A stretch of DNA of 64,000 nucleotides from Symbiodinium kawagutii. Its lineage: Eukaryota > Sar > Dinophyceae > Suessiales > Symbiodiniaceae. Position 1 is the first letter of the stretch. Each line of letters starts with the position of its first letter. The stretch is from contig VSDK01027036.1 in NCBI GenBank assembly GCA_009767595.1, positions 22,288 to 86,287 of the forward strand, written 5' to 3'. Shown here one piece after another: positions 36,029 through 44,610 of this stretch. The notes below the pieces were generated by a model, which worked only from the letters and a program-made list of their open reading frames with translations, made no database searches and was not told the origin of the DNA. Both the position numbers and the translations under genes were made by a program.

Positions 36029-36429
36029 CACTGGCACATGTCATGGGGCAGGAAGATTGCACATGAGTGAACTGAATGATGTAAAGGATCTTGGAATGGA
36101 GTCGCAGGCGATTTTGGAGGGAGAGCTGCACCCCGAAAAGTTGTGTATTGACTGACAAACTTGGCGCATGTGTTCGAGGAATGCTCCTGAAAAAATCCGC
36201 AGTTTTTGGGGCAATGAAAGATATGCATAGTGTTCCAGGATGTTTCAGGGAATGGTTTCTTCGTTTTCTTGGACCCTTGTGATTGCAGCAGTTCTGTAGC
36301 GCTTCGAAGAAAACGCTGAACTACTTCCTGATGAATATTGGGTTCTTCTCTGCGCATATGAAAGACACTTTCATATCGCCAAAGCATCGTTCAGGAGCAT
36401 AATATGTGTTCTAAAAAAATGTATATTTC
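36029..36429. other. Flank of the copia element; possible minus-strand exon
   Basis: The minus-strand frame 36387-36028 (119 codons) has plausible composition (NIHQEVVQRFLRSATELLQ) but unclear borders. A perfect 9 bp hairpin with a 3-base loop lies at 36356-36376. Confidence 0.35.
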
Positions 36430-36434
36430 TTGAC

Positions 36435-36632
36435 TATCAGTGCATCAGCAAAGCGACATCGCTGCAAAGTGTTTTCACCCGTGGGTCACAAGAGATCCGT
36501 GTGCCTTGAGGTCCAATCCATCGGCACATGTACAGATACACTGCATGACATGACCTTCCATGTCACAAAAGCAGCTATGCTACGGATTACTTCCACATGT
36601 ATGAAAGTTGATCACAGAATGAGACATTCACA
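36435..36632 (-). repeat. 3' LTR of the copia element (198 bp)
   Basis: This is the downstream LTR in element orientation, identical to 44408-44605 over all 198 bp. The outer flank is TTGAC at 36430-36434. The gag-pol stop codon (TAA, 36637-36639) lies only four bases before this LTR, so any polypurine tract must overlap the end of the coding sequence. Confidence 0.97.
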
Positions 36633-36636
36633 CTGG

Positions 36637-39600
36637 TTACGTGTCGTCTCTTGTTCTGTGAGCAAAAGGAAGCGCCCAGCTGCAGCTACTCACACGTTGC
36701 CACCACGCCGACGGGTTGAGGTGCTTCGTCAGCAAGTCTGACATCTGGTCTTCGGTTGGCACCCAATGCAGTGGAGGCTTCTGAGGTCTTTCTGGCGTGA
36801 CACTGCCAGATCCATACTTCCTCTTCCACTCATGCTTCGCTTCGACCAGAAGCGTCTGTCTGATGGCTGCCAGGTCCAAAGCCAGCCTGCGCTCGCTGGG
36901 CGGTCGAGGTACTCCTTCACGATGTAGATGATCGTAGAGCGACTTGCAATCCGTTAGAAGGTGGACGCCAACCTGCGCACCACCCTCGGACTCAGCGACC
37001 AGTCGCCCACACCTGAATGACAAGAAGAGCCCTCTGAGGTAAATCGCTGTCTCCAGGGCCTCACCACAGGCCATGGTCTCCCCTGCAAAAGTTGATCTGC
37101 AGACGCGGGTGCTTCCATGGCTTCTCCACTCGATCATAGCCATGGGACCAGGCGTGTTGTCCATGTTCTTGGTACTTCCCATGAACACCAAGGTGGCCAA
37201 TTGCGAAGCCAGCTTGAACTCGCCCTCCCAAGCCATGTCCTCCATCTCCGCACCCTCGATGTCGACGTTGGCCCACGCGGCATCGTGGTAGGCATAGAAA
37301 GTTATCTCCTCCTCGGGGATGGGGACCAAAGAGATGCCATGCTCCTTGAACCTCTTGGCCTGATCCACTATCTTGTTCACAGCGCGGATGTCTCGGTACC
37401 GCGGCTTCCCTTGAACTTTCTGGGCCTGAGCAACGGAGAACTGCAGATCTGGCCTCGTCTGTTTTGCTAGCCAGCTCAAACATCCAACCACCGAACGGTG
37501 CCTGTCGATCATCTCCTTCTCGACGAAGTCGTCATCATTGCTCCCCGACGGCACGTCGATCTTGCTGAGCCGGCTCTGCACATACCCCGTTTCGGTTATC
37601 TTGATGCCTTCACTTCGGACCTTGTACTCGCAGCCCACATACTCGAAGTCATCGCTTTCCCACTCGTCGATGGGAAAAGCCTGAGCAATGGTGTCCTTCA
37701 GCCCTGACAACACATCGGGCCGTCCCATCACCATCAGGTCGTCCACATGGGTGAAGATCATACCCTCCACCGTTCCGGACTTGGTGCCCACCACGCGAAA
37801 GGCGCAAGGATCAATCTCGTTCTGCTCCACCTTGTACTCCTCGCCCGCAACCTCGAAGACGATTTTCAAAAGGTCTGAGGACAGCTTCAACCACCATAAC
37901 CTCGGTGAAGTAGAAAGCCCAAACACTCCCTTCAGGATCTCAATCAGCTGTCCTTGCTCCAACCCTGGTATCCCCCGGGTAGGTTGCCTGAAGAAAAGTC
38001 TCCTGGGGGCCTCCACGCCATTCAGGAACGCAGCGCGGATGTCGCCAATGGCTATGTCCCACTTCCTCGACAGAGCCAGCACCAATCCCAGCAGCAAAGA
38101 CTGTCGGTTGGTAGTCGGCGCATCAACTGCCATGTCTATGACCCCAAGATCTGGGTCTCGTTGTCCCTGAACACATAGCCGTGCCTTGGCCTTACAGGCC
38201 ACACTGGGATCATTCCTTCGTTTGGCCAAGTTCTTGTCCTTGTACAGGAACCTTGAAGTCAAGATGCGATCCTTGCCGAACTTTGCCTGCACTTCTTGGC
38301 TCTCCTGCAAGGACAAAGGACGAACGGCTCCATACTGGATGTGTTCATCCCATTGCTTCTTCTCGGCATCACGAAACAACTGCTTCTCCTCGGGCTTGAT
38401 CAGATGCCAAGGGATCTCCTTCTCTAGCGCTTTGTCCAAGGCGTCACCGGTCAAATTCTTGGTGAGGAAGAGCTGGTCCGCGCCTTCATCCTGGGTGCGA
38501 AGTTGTTTCCTCACCGGTTGAGGAAGGTCGTCCAGGCTCCTGACTTGCTTTCCAACTCTAGCAAGGTCTTGTCCACGATCCGACGCTTCACCAAGTCGTT
38601 GCGTCCATCGAGCATTCGGGGGAGGTCGCACTGCGGAACTTGAAGCTGCTGCCGGGGGCATGTCTTCATCCTCCGGCTCAGCCTCCACGACGATGTCCCC
38701 AGCTTGAGGAGCCTCTGCATTTTCCTCCTCGACTTCTTCCTCGAACTCGTTGTCTAGACACTCTTTCGCCTGGGACAGCGCAGCTTTGATGCGAAGGACC
38801 TCGCTCACTTCCTCGCGCTCCGCCGGCCTGAGGTGCTCAGCTGCTGCAAGTAGGCACCTCCCGCCTCGGGCCACCCAGTAGTTGCTCCCCTCTGGGCCTA
38901 TGACTGCGGCGGGTCCAATCCACTTCTCCGGAGTTCGCTTCCCACGTCCCTTCCCATCACGGAAGATGTACACCATGTCCCCAGCCTTGTAGTCTTGCCG
39001 CACCACACGAGCTCGGTGCGCAATCGCACGGCCCACAGCGTCATGGTTCTGGACGTGGAAGAAAGCCAGCTTCGCCCCCAACTTCAAAGTGTGTTTGCGT
39101 GCCATCTTTTCACTGGAGGTCACAGCCGACATAGAAGCCAAGTCATGGCCTTCGTCCTCCAAGTCGACACCGAACTTGCCCTGCGTACCAAAGACCCATT
39201 GTCGAGGCGAAAACCCGGACCTGTTCCGCAAACCATTCCGGGCCTCACTCACCGCACAGGCCGCATCATAGAGGTCCGCATCCACCAAGGCGAAGTCCTC
39301 ATTCATCTTCTCCCAAATTGCTTTCCAGGAGCCTCCATAGCGCTCTGCAACGCCATTCTGCCAATGAGCTTGGCCCGCAGCACACCTCATGGAGATGCCA
39401 TCGTCGTTGGTGACGTCCCAGAAGCTGTCTCGGAAGCAGGTGTCCAAGTCGAGCACCAGTTTGCCTGGGACTCCGGCCCATGCCACCCAGTGCTTGTAGA
39501 AGGTCTCGGCCACCACCTCCGATTTGCGGTTGGGCATCGGTATCACCACCTGGTAGGAAGACGCCACGTCCACCATGTTCAAAGCGTGGTGGCCTTGGGA

Positions 39601-42600
39601 CTCGGTGGTGTCCAGGAAAATAATGTCCAACGCAACTGCGTCGTTAAAATCAAGCAGGGCAGTAGGCTTGGCGATCTTGTGAGGGACAGGCTTGGTGCAT
39701 CTTTGGCATGTCCGGCACTGAAGGTTCATGGCGCCATCCAGCATCTGCTGATCAGCACCAGCCATCCGTAGGTGTCTAGCCAACTGTCTGTTGGTTGGGT
39801 GGCCTAAGTTCTGATGTAGTCGGCGAAGCGCACCAGCCACTTTCCCAGGCAAAGTCCCTTTGAAGCTGATAGCTGCAGCACCTGTCTTGTCATCTTCCTC
39901 CGCCTGACCATCATCGCCATCCACAGGTGGTCCAGACGGGGGCTCGGCCACGTATGCAGTGTTGCAGCCGATCTTCTTCAATGCCTTTGCCACAGCTTCA
40001 CCAAAAGCGACGGGATAGTGCGCAGAATGCTCCGTCTCTCGCCCTTGTACTCGAACATGTTCATGCTGGCCATCACATCGCTGCTCCAGGGCGCGAACCA
40101 AATCCAAGTTCGTGACCAGGAGACCTGTGGCTTTCTTCAAACGATAACCTGGGGCCGTAACAGCTGTAAGTCCATAGCTGCACATGTCCACACGAATCAA
40201 GTGAACATGTTCATCGGCCAGCCACCTTGCGATGATAGGCGCCACCCAAAGATCCGAAGTCCAAGGGTTCTCCAAGATGACATCACCTCCAAGAGCCCGC
40301 TGCAACACCATCACCTCTTCCGCCAACTCCAGGAACGGCTTTTCCCCAGCTCGGAGTCGCCTCCTTTGCTGGACGGTGTAGTTCAACCTGGAGAATGCAC
40401 ACCAGTACTTGCACGGCAGCGCAATGTACACCAGCCTGGGCTTCTCCTTCTTGATCTCCTCCAGGATTCCGGCTTTGACTTCTTCATCACGAAGGTCATC
40501 GCCAAAGAGAATGTCTCGCGGTCGAAGGACTGCCAGTTTAGCCCGTGCACAAGCTTCAGAAACGACCGCATGACCTGCGAAGAGTTCCAGGCAGTCGGCT
40601 CTGTCCACTGCTCCACGCCAGCTCGTCCAACAAGACTGCACGGGCTGGACCACCACCTCATCGGCCATGGTGCTCATCGCAGCACTGCACACCATCAGCA
40701 CTCCGAAAAGCTGCCGGCCCACGCTCATAAGTTTCCTCTTCACCGACGAGTTGTCCTTGCGTCGCTGTTGACCTGCACGCGCTCGACGTTTCATCTCCCT
40801 GACATCCACAGACTTCTTGCCGGAAGCCTCATCGGTTTTGCGACGCTTCACATTCTCGGGCTGAACCTCCTTGTACTCCTCACCGGAAGTCTCATAGTCA
40901 CTACCCATGCCGGCTTGCTGCATTCGCCCGATCTCCATGTCATACTCATTAGCGTCGTCGGTGTTCGCCAAGAACTGCTGAGAGCTGCCGTGCCCGATCA
41001 CCTGGTCATACTCATGAACGTCGGACTTGTCCAGGTTACCAAACCCGACCTTCTTGTGCTCCTTCATGGTCCCTCCTTCGAAGGGGAGGACGTGCCGTTG
41101 GGAACCGATGGCATCGAAGATTTCCCGCTGTCCCTCTTGAGCACCGCCAACTTCGCCTCCAAACGGTGGATCTCCTCCTCGGCGTCTGAGCATGGTTGCA
41201 ACTCCATCTCGCCACAACTTGGTCCACCCGGAAACTCTCTCTTGACCGAGGCCTTCGGCATGGCTCCCCGAACCGGCTTGCTCTGACGGTTGGCCACGTC
41301 CGCATTCACCATCGCCGCATATCCCATGCTCTGTGCGAAAGCTTGACGATCCATTGGCAGTGGTGGTTGGACCATGGCTCGCACCTCCGGGTCGTCCTTC
41401 ACATCGGGGGCCATCCGGGTCTTCAGCTTCTTGGCCTCCAAGTCCTCGCGACACCAATTCGCGAACTTGCGGAGATCTGGCGATGTGTTCGGGTTGGTAT
41501 CGGTCTCCTTGATCGCCCAAGCTCTGTAGTCGGCCGGCACCTCTCGGTACATCCAGGTGGCGTGCCGTCCGAACGTCATCAGGTGGTCTGATGCCGGCTG
41601 CAGGTGATCGCGCAACATGCGCAGGAGCAACCCCCGAGACGGCTTGTCCGGGGTCGCCAAATCCAGCTCCTTGGCCTTGTTCTTCAGCTCCTCGAGGGTC
41701 AACTTGCCGATGCCCTTCAACGCTGCCTTCTCCTCCTCGTTCGTGGCATCCCTGGTGTGCTCGATCAAGGTCTGACGGAGCTCTGGCAGCGTCCACTTCG
41801 GGTGCATCGGGACTTGCAAGGCCTCCAGAGCTTGCACGATTTCTTCCTTCTTCATCTTCCATGGGGAGCGACGAGTCGGCTGGATCAACGCAGGTTGCGG
41901 CATGGACCGAAGAGAACGAGACGTTCTTCCCACCGGGCTCCCGCTTGTTGAAACGGCTGCGTCCGATCCACACACCGTGAGCAAGACGATAAATGTCATC
42001 GCCACCATGTGAAGATGCCGAGTTCCTCCATGAACCTTGATGAACCTTGACTACAATGCCTTCACTGTGACATGGTACCACTTCGCTCTTGCAACTGTCA
42101 TCCAAAACGGCTAGCAAGTCCCCCTTGAGCTTCTCCAAACTTGTATTCCACTTTGAGGGGTCGAACATGTCTCGACGTGGCACCACATGAATCCTGATAA
42201 GTTCTTTGGGAGTTTCCATCCAGAAATCACGGCTCTGATTTGCATGTTTCCACCATGTGTAGAACGAAACACCTGAAAGATGGTCCCCACACAACATGTT
42301 GCGAACTTCCTTTGACACCTTCTTGGGGTAAAAGAGGGGTTTTTGCACTTCCCAACTGTCAGCAGCCATGACGTATTGCGCGTCTCCGGAACGCTGCAAG
42401 CGAAGATCCTGATCGGAGCACCATGGGATGACAACTTTGTCAACGTCATCGGGGTACTCCGACACCACAAAAGCCGGGTGACCTGTCTTTGACAAGTCCA
42501 ACTTCAAACCCGAAACTCCCAGGTGCTTCAAGTCTACCTGGTGAGATTCGACCGCATAGACCATGCCCATCTTGCCCAGGACGGTTCGGCTGAACAGGAG

Positions 42601-44364
42601 AGGTACCTTACATCCAACGATAGCCACCTTCACCTGGAACATCTTTTTCTCGATGGCCAAGTAGGCCCACACCGCGAACTGGGATTCATGCACCCTCGAA
42701 GCTCCAAACTTGAACTTCTCCTTCTCCTCAACGATCTCGACGGTCAATCCCAGTTGCCCGGCCAGGTCCGCATACTGCTCAAACCAGTCGTGGCCGGCCA
42801 CTGTCTCGGTGCATGCCGTATCCGCTATCGCATGAAGCTCGCCACCACCATCCTCGGGCACAGCGATCGGGTACTCGAACTGTTCAGGGGCCGCCTCGAA
42901 TTCAGTCATGTAGCAAAGGTTGACCGAATGAGGAGCCGACGTGCAAATCTGTGCCACTTTGACCTTGCCGTCGCCACCCCCATTCTTCAATGGACATTCC
43001 GGGTCCTTGTGCCAATGACCCTTCCTCTTGCACGCCCCGCAATAGGAGCATGCCTTGGCAGCCCGCAGCCTCTCCTCCGCACGCTTCTTCAGCTCTGCTT
43101 GGTCGAGCCCCCTACCCTTCAGGGCTTCACGGTAGCGGGACTTTGCATCCTGGTACGCCATGAACGCCGTGTGATAGCCTGCCGCCACCTCTTCATCCAC
43201 GAGCTCGCTGTCGGACTCGGCGACGGGGCCGAAGTCATCCTCAGACACGTCGTCGTCCGCAACCGCTGTCATATGCACCGACTGCCTTCCTTGCCCATGC
43301 CATCGCCCACGGTGTTGATCTCGATCTCGCCCTCCACCATCATAGCCCGGGTTCCGCTTGACGCCTCGGTCACGCACCAGCGCTGCCTGCTGCAAAGACT
43401 TCAGCTCATACTTGTTCCCCACCGAGGCCAAGATGGAGAGCTGCTCTTGCTCCGACAAGCGAAGCCGATCGAGATACAACCACGCCTTCACCATGTCCGG
43501 CAGCTCGCAACCCAACTCCGATAGGTGTAGCAGCAACCTCTCATACTCCAGGTTGAAGTCCCTCACCGTCTGCTCGGCCTGCTTTTTGCACGTGCGAAAG
43601 AGCTTTTGCATCACACTCGAAACCTTGTTGACCTCCATCTCCATAAAACGGACCCTGATCCAATCCGTGAAGTAGGAGACACCATCCACACTGCCCAGGG
43701 CATCAAGGTCCAACTCCTCAGCACACACCCATGCCCTGCCACTCAAATGGGTGTAAAGGGCCAGCGCTTGCTCTGACACTGGCATCTTGGTACACTTCTC
43801 CCATGCTCGTATCTTACGAAGATACGAACGAGCCGACACTCCAAGCTCAGCTTCGCCACCATCTCCTGCAAAGGACGGAACCTGCATCTTCTCCGTCTGC
43901 TTCGCGCCATTGTTGCCGTAGGCGTTGTACTCCTGGTAGGACGAAACTGCACTTGCATGGCTATTCGGCTTGGTCCACTTCCCATTGACGCTCCTGGTGG
44001 TTTCTTCAGCAGTGGTCACATTCGACTCTCTTCTCCCACGACCATTGGCTTTAACCCAGCCAATGCCTGGAGTCCACGACCACTCACACTTCCACCAAGG
44101 CTCATCGTCTCCGGTCTGAGACTCAGACCTCGTAGTACCCTGAGACCAACGGCTCCAGGGATCAGGGGTCGCCATAGGATGATCACCTTCTCGTCCTTCA
44201 TGATCGTCACCTGCGGCAAGTTCAGGGGCTCGTCCTCCGCAACCTCGAGCATCGCTAGAGGCGCCAGCACCACCCTCCACTATCGAAGTCGACCCATCGG
44301 CTTCGTCCGAAGGAGGTTTCTTCTTGGTTCGTGATCCCCTGCCTCTGCCGCGCCAGACCGTCAT
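36637..44364 (-). CDS. Gag-pol polyprotein of the copia element, with a methyltransferase-like domain
   Basis: A single open frame of about 2,575 codons from the ATG at 44364 to TAA at 36637. The frame stays open nine codons further upstream, but only to a GTG, so I take the ATG. Residues counted from that ATG: gag-like helical region about 180-325; zinc knuckle Cys439, Cys442, His450, Cys457, with wider spacing than the standard CCHC; aspartic protease around Asp515 in the motif DTA instead of DTG; methyltransferase-like domain about 1256-1461; integrase zinc finger His1517, His1522, Cys1550, Cys1553; integrase core Asp1580, Asp1639, Glu1674; an SH3-like integrase tail near 1790-1850; reverse transcriptase with Asp2108 and the box HVDD at 2206-2209; RNase H with Asp2361, Glu2429, Asp2472 and Asp2543. 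All catalytic residues I looked for are present. Residues of about 809-1095 are rich in Gly, Arg, Ser and Pro and look like an out-of-frame reading; see the internal frame at 41064-42008. Confidence 0.93.
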   Translation of the reverse strand: MTVWRGRGRGSRTKKKPPSDEADGSTSIVEGGAGASSDARGCGGRAPELAAGDDHEGREGDHPMATPDPWSRWSQGTTRSESQTGDDEPWWKCEWSWTPGIGWVKANGRGRRESNVTTAEETTRSVNGKWTKPNSHASAVSSYQEYNAYGNNGAKQTEKMQVPSFAGDGGEAELGVSARSYLRKIRAWEKCTKMPVSEQALALYTHLSGRAWVCAEELDLDALGSVDGVSYFTDWIRVRFMEMEVNKVSSVMQKLFRTCKKQAEQTVRDFNLEYERLLLHLSELGCELPDMVKAWLYLDRLRLSEQEQLSILASVGNKYELKSLQQAALVRDRGVKRNPGYDGGGRDRDQHRGRWHGQGRQSVHMTAVADDDVSEDDFGPVAESDSELVDEEVAAGYHTAFMAYQDAKSRYREALKGRGLDQAELKKRAEERLRAAKACSYCGACKRKGHWHKDPECPLKNGGGDGKVKVAQICTSAPHSVNLCYMTEFEAAPEQFEYPIAVPEDGGGELHAIADTACTETVAGHDWFEQYADLAGQLGLTVEIVEEKEKFKFGASRVHESQFAVWAYLAIEKKMFQVKVAIVGCKVPLLFSRTVLGKMGMVYAVESHQVDLKHLGVSGLKLDLSKTGHPAFVVSEYPDDVDKVVIPWCSDQDLRLQRSGDAQYVMAADSWEVQKPLFYPKKVSKEVRNMLCGDHLSGVSFYTWWKHANQSRDFWMETPKELIRIHVVPRRDMFDPSKWNTSLEKLKGDLLAVLDDSCKSEVVPCHSEGIVVKVHQGSWRNSASSHGGDDIYRLAHGVWIGRSRFNKREPGGKNVSFSSVHAATCVDPADSSLPMEDEEGRNRASSGGLASPDAPEVDAARAPSDLDRAHQGCHERGGEGSVEGHRQVDPRGAEEQGQGAGFGDPGQAVSGVAPAHVARSPAAGIRPPDDVRTARHLDVPRGAGRLQSLGDQGDRYQPEHIARSPQVRELVSRGLGGQEAEDPDGPRCEGRPGGASHGPTTTANGSSSFRTEHGICGDGECGRGQPSEQAGSGSHAEGLGQERVSGWTKLWRDGVATMLRRRGGDPPFGGEVGGAQEGQREIFDAIGSQRHVLPFEGGTMKEHKKVGFGNLDKSDVHEYDQVIGHGSSQQFLANTDDANEYDMEIGRMQQAGMGSDYETSGEEYKEVQPENVKRRKTDEASGKKSVDVREMKRRARAGQQRRKDNSSVKRKLMSVGRQLFGVLMVCSAAMSTMADEVVVQPVQSCWTSWRGAVDRADCLELFAGHAVVSEACARAKLAVLRPRDILFGDDLRDEEVKAGILEEIKKEKPRLVYIALPCKYWCAFSRLNYTVQQRRRLRAGEKPFLELAEEVMVLQRALGGDVILENPWTSDLWVAPIIARWLADEHVHLIRVDMCSYGLTAVTAPGYRLKKATGLLVTNLDLVRALEQRCDGQHEHVRVQGRETEHSAHYPVAFGEAVAKALKKIGCNTAYVAEPPSGPPVDGDDGQAEEDDKTGAAAISFKGTLPGKVAGALRRLHQNLGHPTNRQLARHLRMAGADQQMLDGAMNLQCRTCQRCTKPVPHKIAKPTALLDFNDAVALDIIFLDTTESQGHHALNMVDVASSYQVVIPMPNRKSEVVAETFYKHWVAWAGVPGKLVLDLDTCFRDSFWDVTNDDGISMRCAAGQAHWQNGVAERYGGSWKAIWEKMNEDFALVDADLYDAACAVSEARNGLRNRSGFSPRQWVFGTQGKFGVDLEDEGHDLASMSAVTSSEKMARKHTLKLGAKLAFFHVQNHDAVGRAIAHRARVVRQDYKAGDMVYIFRDGKGRGKRTPEKWIGPAAVIGPEGSNYWVARGGRCLLAAAEHLRPAEREEVSEVLRIKAALSQAKECLDNEFEEEVEEENAEAPQAGDIVVEAEPEDEDMPPAAASSSAVRPPPNARWTQRLGEASDRGQDLARVGKQVRSLDDLPQPVRKQLRTQDEGADQLFLTKNLTGDALDKALEKEIPWHLIKPEEKQLFRDAEKKQWDEHIQYGAVRPLSLQESQEVQAKFGKDRILTSRFLYKDKNLAKRRNDPSVACKAKARLCVQGQRDPDLGVIDMAVDAPTTNRQSLLLGLVLALSRKWDIAIGDIRAAFLNGVEAPRRLFFRQPTRGIPGLEQGQLIEILKGVFGLSTSPRLWWLKLSSDLLKIVFEVAGEEYKVEQNEIDPCAFRVVGTKSGTVEGMIFTHVDDLMVMGRPDVLSGLKDTIAQAFPIDEWESDDFEYVGCEYKVRSEGIKITETGYVQSRLSKIDVPSGSNDDDFVEKEMIDRHRSVVGCLSWLAKQTRPDLQFSVAQAQKVQGKPRYRDIRAVNKIVDQAKRFKEHGISLVPIPEEEITFYAYHDAAWANVDIEGAEMEDMAWEGEFKLASQLATLVFMGSTKNMDNTPGPMAMIEWRSHGSTRVCRSTFAGETMACGEALETAIYLRGLFLSFRCGRLVAESEGGAQVGVHLLTDCKSLYDHLHREGVPRPPSERRLALDLAAIRQTLLVEAKHEWKRKYGSGSVTPERPQKPPLHWVPTEDQMSDLLTKHLNPSAWWQRVSSCSWALPFAHRTRDDT
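39982..40599 (-). other. Methyltransferase-like domain within copia gag-pol
   Basis: This part of gag-pol (residues about 1256-1461 from the ATG) has the outline of a Rossmann-fold cytosine-C5-type methyltransferase. LELFAG at the start matches motif I (S-adenosylmethionine binding), ALPCKYWCAF carries a Pro-Cys pair where the catalytic Cys of motif IV sits, and ENP matches the Glu-Asn of motif VI. Domains of this type are common in dinoflagellate copia polyproteins, and capture of cytosine methyltransferases by retrotransposons is known in several eukaryotes. Whether this copy methylates DNA is inference. It could also be a related SAM-binding domain, because the target-recognition region is hard to place. 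Confidence 0.65.
41064..42008 (-). CDS. Shifted internal frame of the copia element: SAP-like and ExoX-C/DUF3820-like module
   Basis: Inside the long gag-pol frame, the +1 frame is open for 314 codons from an ATG at 42008 and ends in a TGA that overlaps the ATG of gag-pol (ATGA, 41064-41067). Unlike the long frame here, this reading looks like real protein. Residues 52-85 and 102-136 resemble SAP helix-turn-helix motifs (for example LTLEELKNKAKELDL). Residues 145-168 resemble the ExoX-C/DUF3820 pattern (FGRHATWMYREVPADY then W). Residues about 280-300 form a short charged coiled coil. The first 25-30 residues overlap a region where the long frame still looks right (the motif WIGRSRF). I infer that the ancestral polyprotein ran through this module and that the two changes of frame near 41.85-41.96 kb and 41.06-41.11 kb are recoding sites, compensating indels or sequence errors. 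A separately translated protein is less likely but possible. Confidence 0.7.
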   Translation of the reverse strand: MVAMTFIVLLTVCGSDAAVSTSGSPVGRTSRSLRSMPQPALIQPTRRSPWKMKKEEIVQALEALQVPMHPKWTLPELRQTLIEHTRDATNEEEKAALKGIGKLTLEELKNKAKELDLATPDKPSRGLLLRMLRDHLQPASDHLMTFGRHATWMYREVPADYRAWAIKETDTNPNTSPDLRKFANWCREDLEAKKLKTRMAPDVKDDPEVRAMVQPPLPMDRQAFAQSMGYAAMVNADVANRQSKPVRGAMPKASVKREFPGGPSCGEMELQPCSDAEEEIHRLEAKLAVLKRDSGKSSMPSVPNGTSSPSKEGP

Positions 44365-44390
44365 GTGGTAGCGGTCCGAAAGATCTTCCA

Positions 44391-44406
44391 CAGCTCCGCG
44401 GCACCA
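44391..44406 (-). promoter_or_regulatory. Putative primer-binding site of the copia element
   Basis: One base inside the 5' LTR the minus strand reads TGGTGCCGCGGAGCTG. A TGG immediately after the LTR is the usual start of a tRNA primer-binding site, because it pairs with the CCA end of the tRNA. The site would fit a tRNA whose 3' end is CCGCGGCACCA. I cannot name that tRNA from this window, so the assignment rests on position and the TGG start. Confidence 0.6.
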
Positions 44407-44407
44407 A

Positions 44408-44605
44408 TATCAGTGCATCAGCAAAGCGACATCGCTGCAAAGTGTTTTCACCCGTGGGTCACAAGAGATCCGTGTGCCTTGAGGTCCAATCCATCGGCAC
44501 ATGTACAGATACACTGCATGACATGACCTTCCATGTCACAAAAGCAGCTATGCTACGGATTACTTCCACATGTATGAAAGTTGATCACAGAATGAGACAT
44601 TCACA
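44408..44605 (-). repeat. 5' LTR of the copia element (198 bp)
   Basis: This is the upstream LTR in element orientation. Read on the minus strand it begins TGTGAATG and ends CTGATA, so its termini are TG and TA rather than the usual TG and CA. It is identical to the LTR at 36435-36632. Directly outside it is TTGAC (44606-44610). At 198 bp it is short for a copia LTR, and it must hold the promoter and the poly(A) signals; I could not point to a clear TATA box. Confidence 0.97.
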
Positions 44606-44610
44606 TTGAC

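Larger units (their letters stand above)
36435..44605 (-). mobile_element. Complete Ty1/copia LTR retrotransposon, recently inserted
   Basis: Two LTRs of 198 bp (36435-36632 and 44408-44605), read base by base, are identical. They are flanked by the same 5 bp, TTGAC, at 36430-36434 and 44606-44610, which is the target-site duplication and fixes both ends exactly. The element lies on the minus strand. Its domain order is gag, protease, integrase, reverse transcriptase, RNase H, which is the copia order (integrase before RT), not the gypsy order. A methyltransferase-like domain lies between protease and integrase. The interior is visibly richer in G and C than the host DNA on both sides. Identical LTRs mean little or no mutation since insertion, because the two LTRs are copied from one template. 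The one oddity is a stretch of about 0.9 kb whose real-looking protein lies in another frame. Confidence 0.97.

Noticed and set aside
40018-41286. Long plus-strand open frame (422 codons)
   Set aside because: It is the antisense shadow of gag-pol; composition (His, Leu, Arg, Pro rich) and position follow the real minus-strand frame.
44365-44391. Gag-pol start at the GTG nine codons upstream
   Set aside because: A GTG start is not expected in a eukaryotic element; the ATG at 44364 is the first plausible start. The upstream bases also overlap the likely primer-binding site.
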